Origin: Solibacillus sp. FSL R7-0682
GTDB taxonomy: Bacteria > Bacillota > Bacilli > Bacillales_A > Planococcaceae
Direction: 5' to 3'
NCBI RefSeq assembly: GCF_038005985.1
Contig: NZ_JBBOUI010000001.1
Coordinates: forward strand, 3,932,049-3,996,048
Length of the DNA stretch: 64,000 bases
Positions 63,961-64,000 of the stretch are shown here, one piece after another. The translations under genes and the position numbers were made by a program. A model generated the notes under the pieces. The model ran no database searches. It had not been told where the DNA came from and was given only the letters and a program-made list of their open reading frames with translations. The first letter of the stretch is position 1. Every line of letters starts with the position of its first letter.

Positions 63961-64000
63961 AATCAAAATGTGAAATGTCTTAATGAAAGGAAGAACGAGC

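Overview
The window is about 64 kb of low-GC Firmicute chromosome that ends in the replication origin. From 31 kb to the right end the gene order is the classic Bacillales one: rlmH, htrC, walJIHKR, purA, dnaB, rplI, gdpP, yybS, rpsR-ssb-rpsF, ychF, spo0J (parB), soj (parA), noc, rsmG, mnmG, mnmE, jag, yidC, rnpA, rpmH, then a run of DnaA boxes (63.5-63.9 kb) just before where dnaA is expected. Nearly all of these genes lie on the minus strand and point away from oriC, as expected for the leading strand. The sporulation gene yyaC, a Noc with an N-terminal amphipathic helix, and the base composition suggest an endospore former of the Planococcaceae/Caryophanaceae (Solibacillus or Lysinibacillus-like). 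That placement is an inference.

The left 31 kb, downstream of rlmH, is accessory or variable. It holds: a preQ1 salvage/biosynthesis locus (queF and queC, each behind its own preQ1-I riboswitch); a Zur-controlled zinT; a DNA alkylation-repair operon adaA-alkA-ogt with a truncated PEP-mutase-like gene at its head; a DUF4358/MBOAT/DHHW surface-acylation operon; an ECF sigma/anti-sigma-like pair; a frameshifted LysE exporter beside a MocR-type regulator; a prolyl 4-hydroxylase-like oxygenase; the purine exporter pbuE behind an adenine riboswitch; an amino-acid ABC importer; an IS3-family insertion; a second MFS exporter; and a Fic protein.

The most interesting feature is between 24.28 and 31.41 kb. 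The last codons of rlmH (31386-31411) are repeated exactly, 26 bases long and in the same orientation, at 28376-28401 and 24284-24309. In staphylococci the 3' end of rlmH (orfX) is the integration site of SCC elements, and the repeat here closely resembles that att site. The repeats cut the region into two stacked cassettes. The first (28.40-31.39 kb) carries a DUF418 membrane protein with a histidine kinase and response regulator. The second (24.31-28.38 kb) carries a TOTE-type primase-helicase divergently transcribed from a Fic protein with a C-terminal HTH, separated by repeated operator-like sequences. Neither cassette encodes a recombinase. I read this as a composite SCC-like island in which one cassette looks like a compact conflict/defence system.

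Origin and segregation signals are spread through the window: a near-perfect parS inside spo0J and a second parS candidate 42 kb away in a SIMPL-domain gene; a Noc-binding-site match between walR and an M23 peptidase gene; a cluster of DnaA boxes between rlmH and htrC; and two back-to-back DnaA boxes forming a palindrome in front of mnmE. No rRNA, tRNA, CRISPR or prophage was seen.
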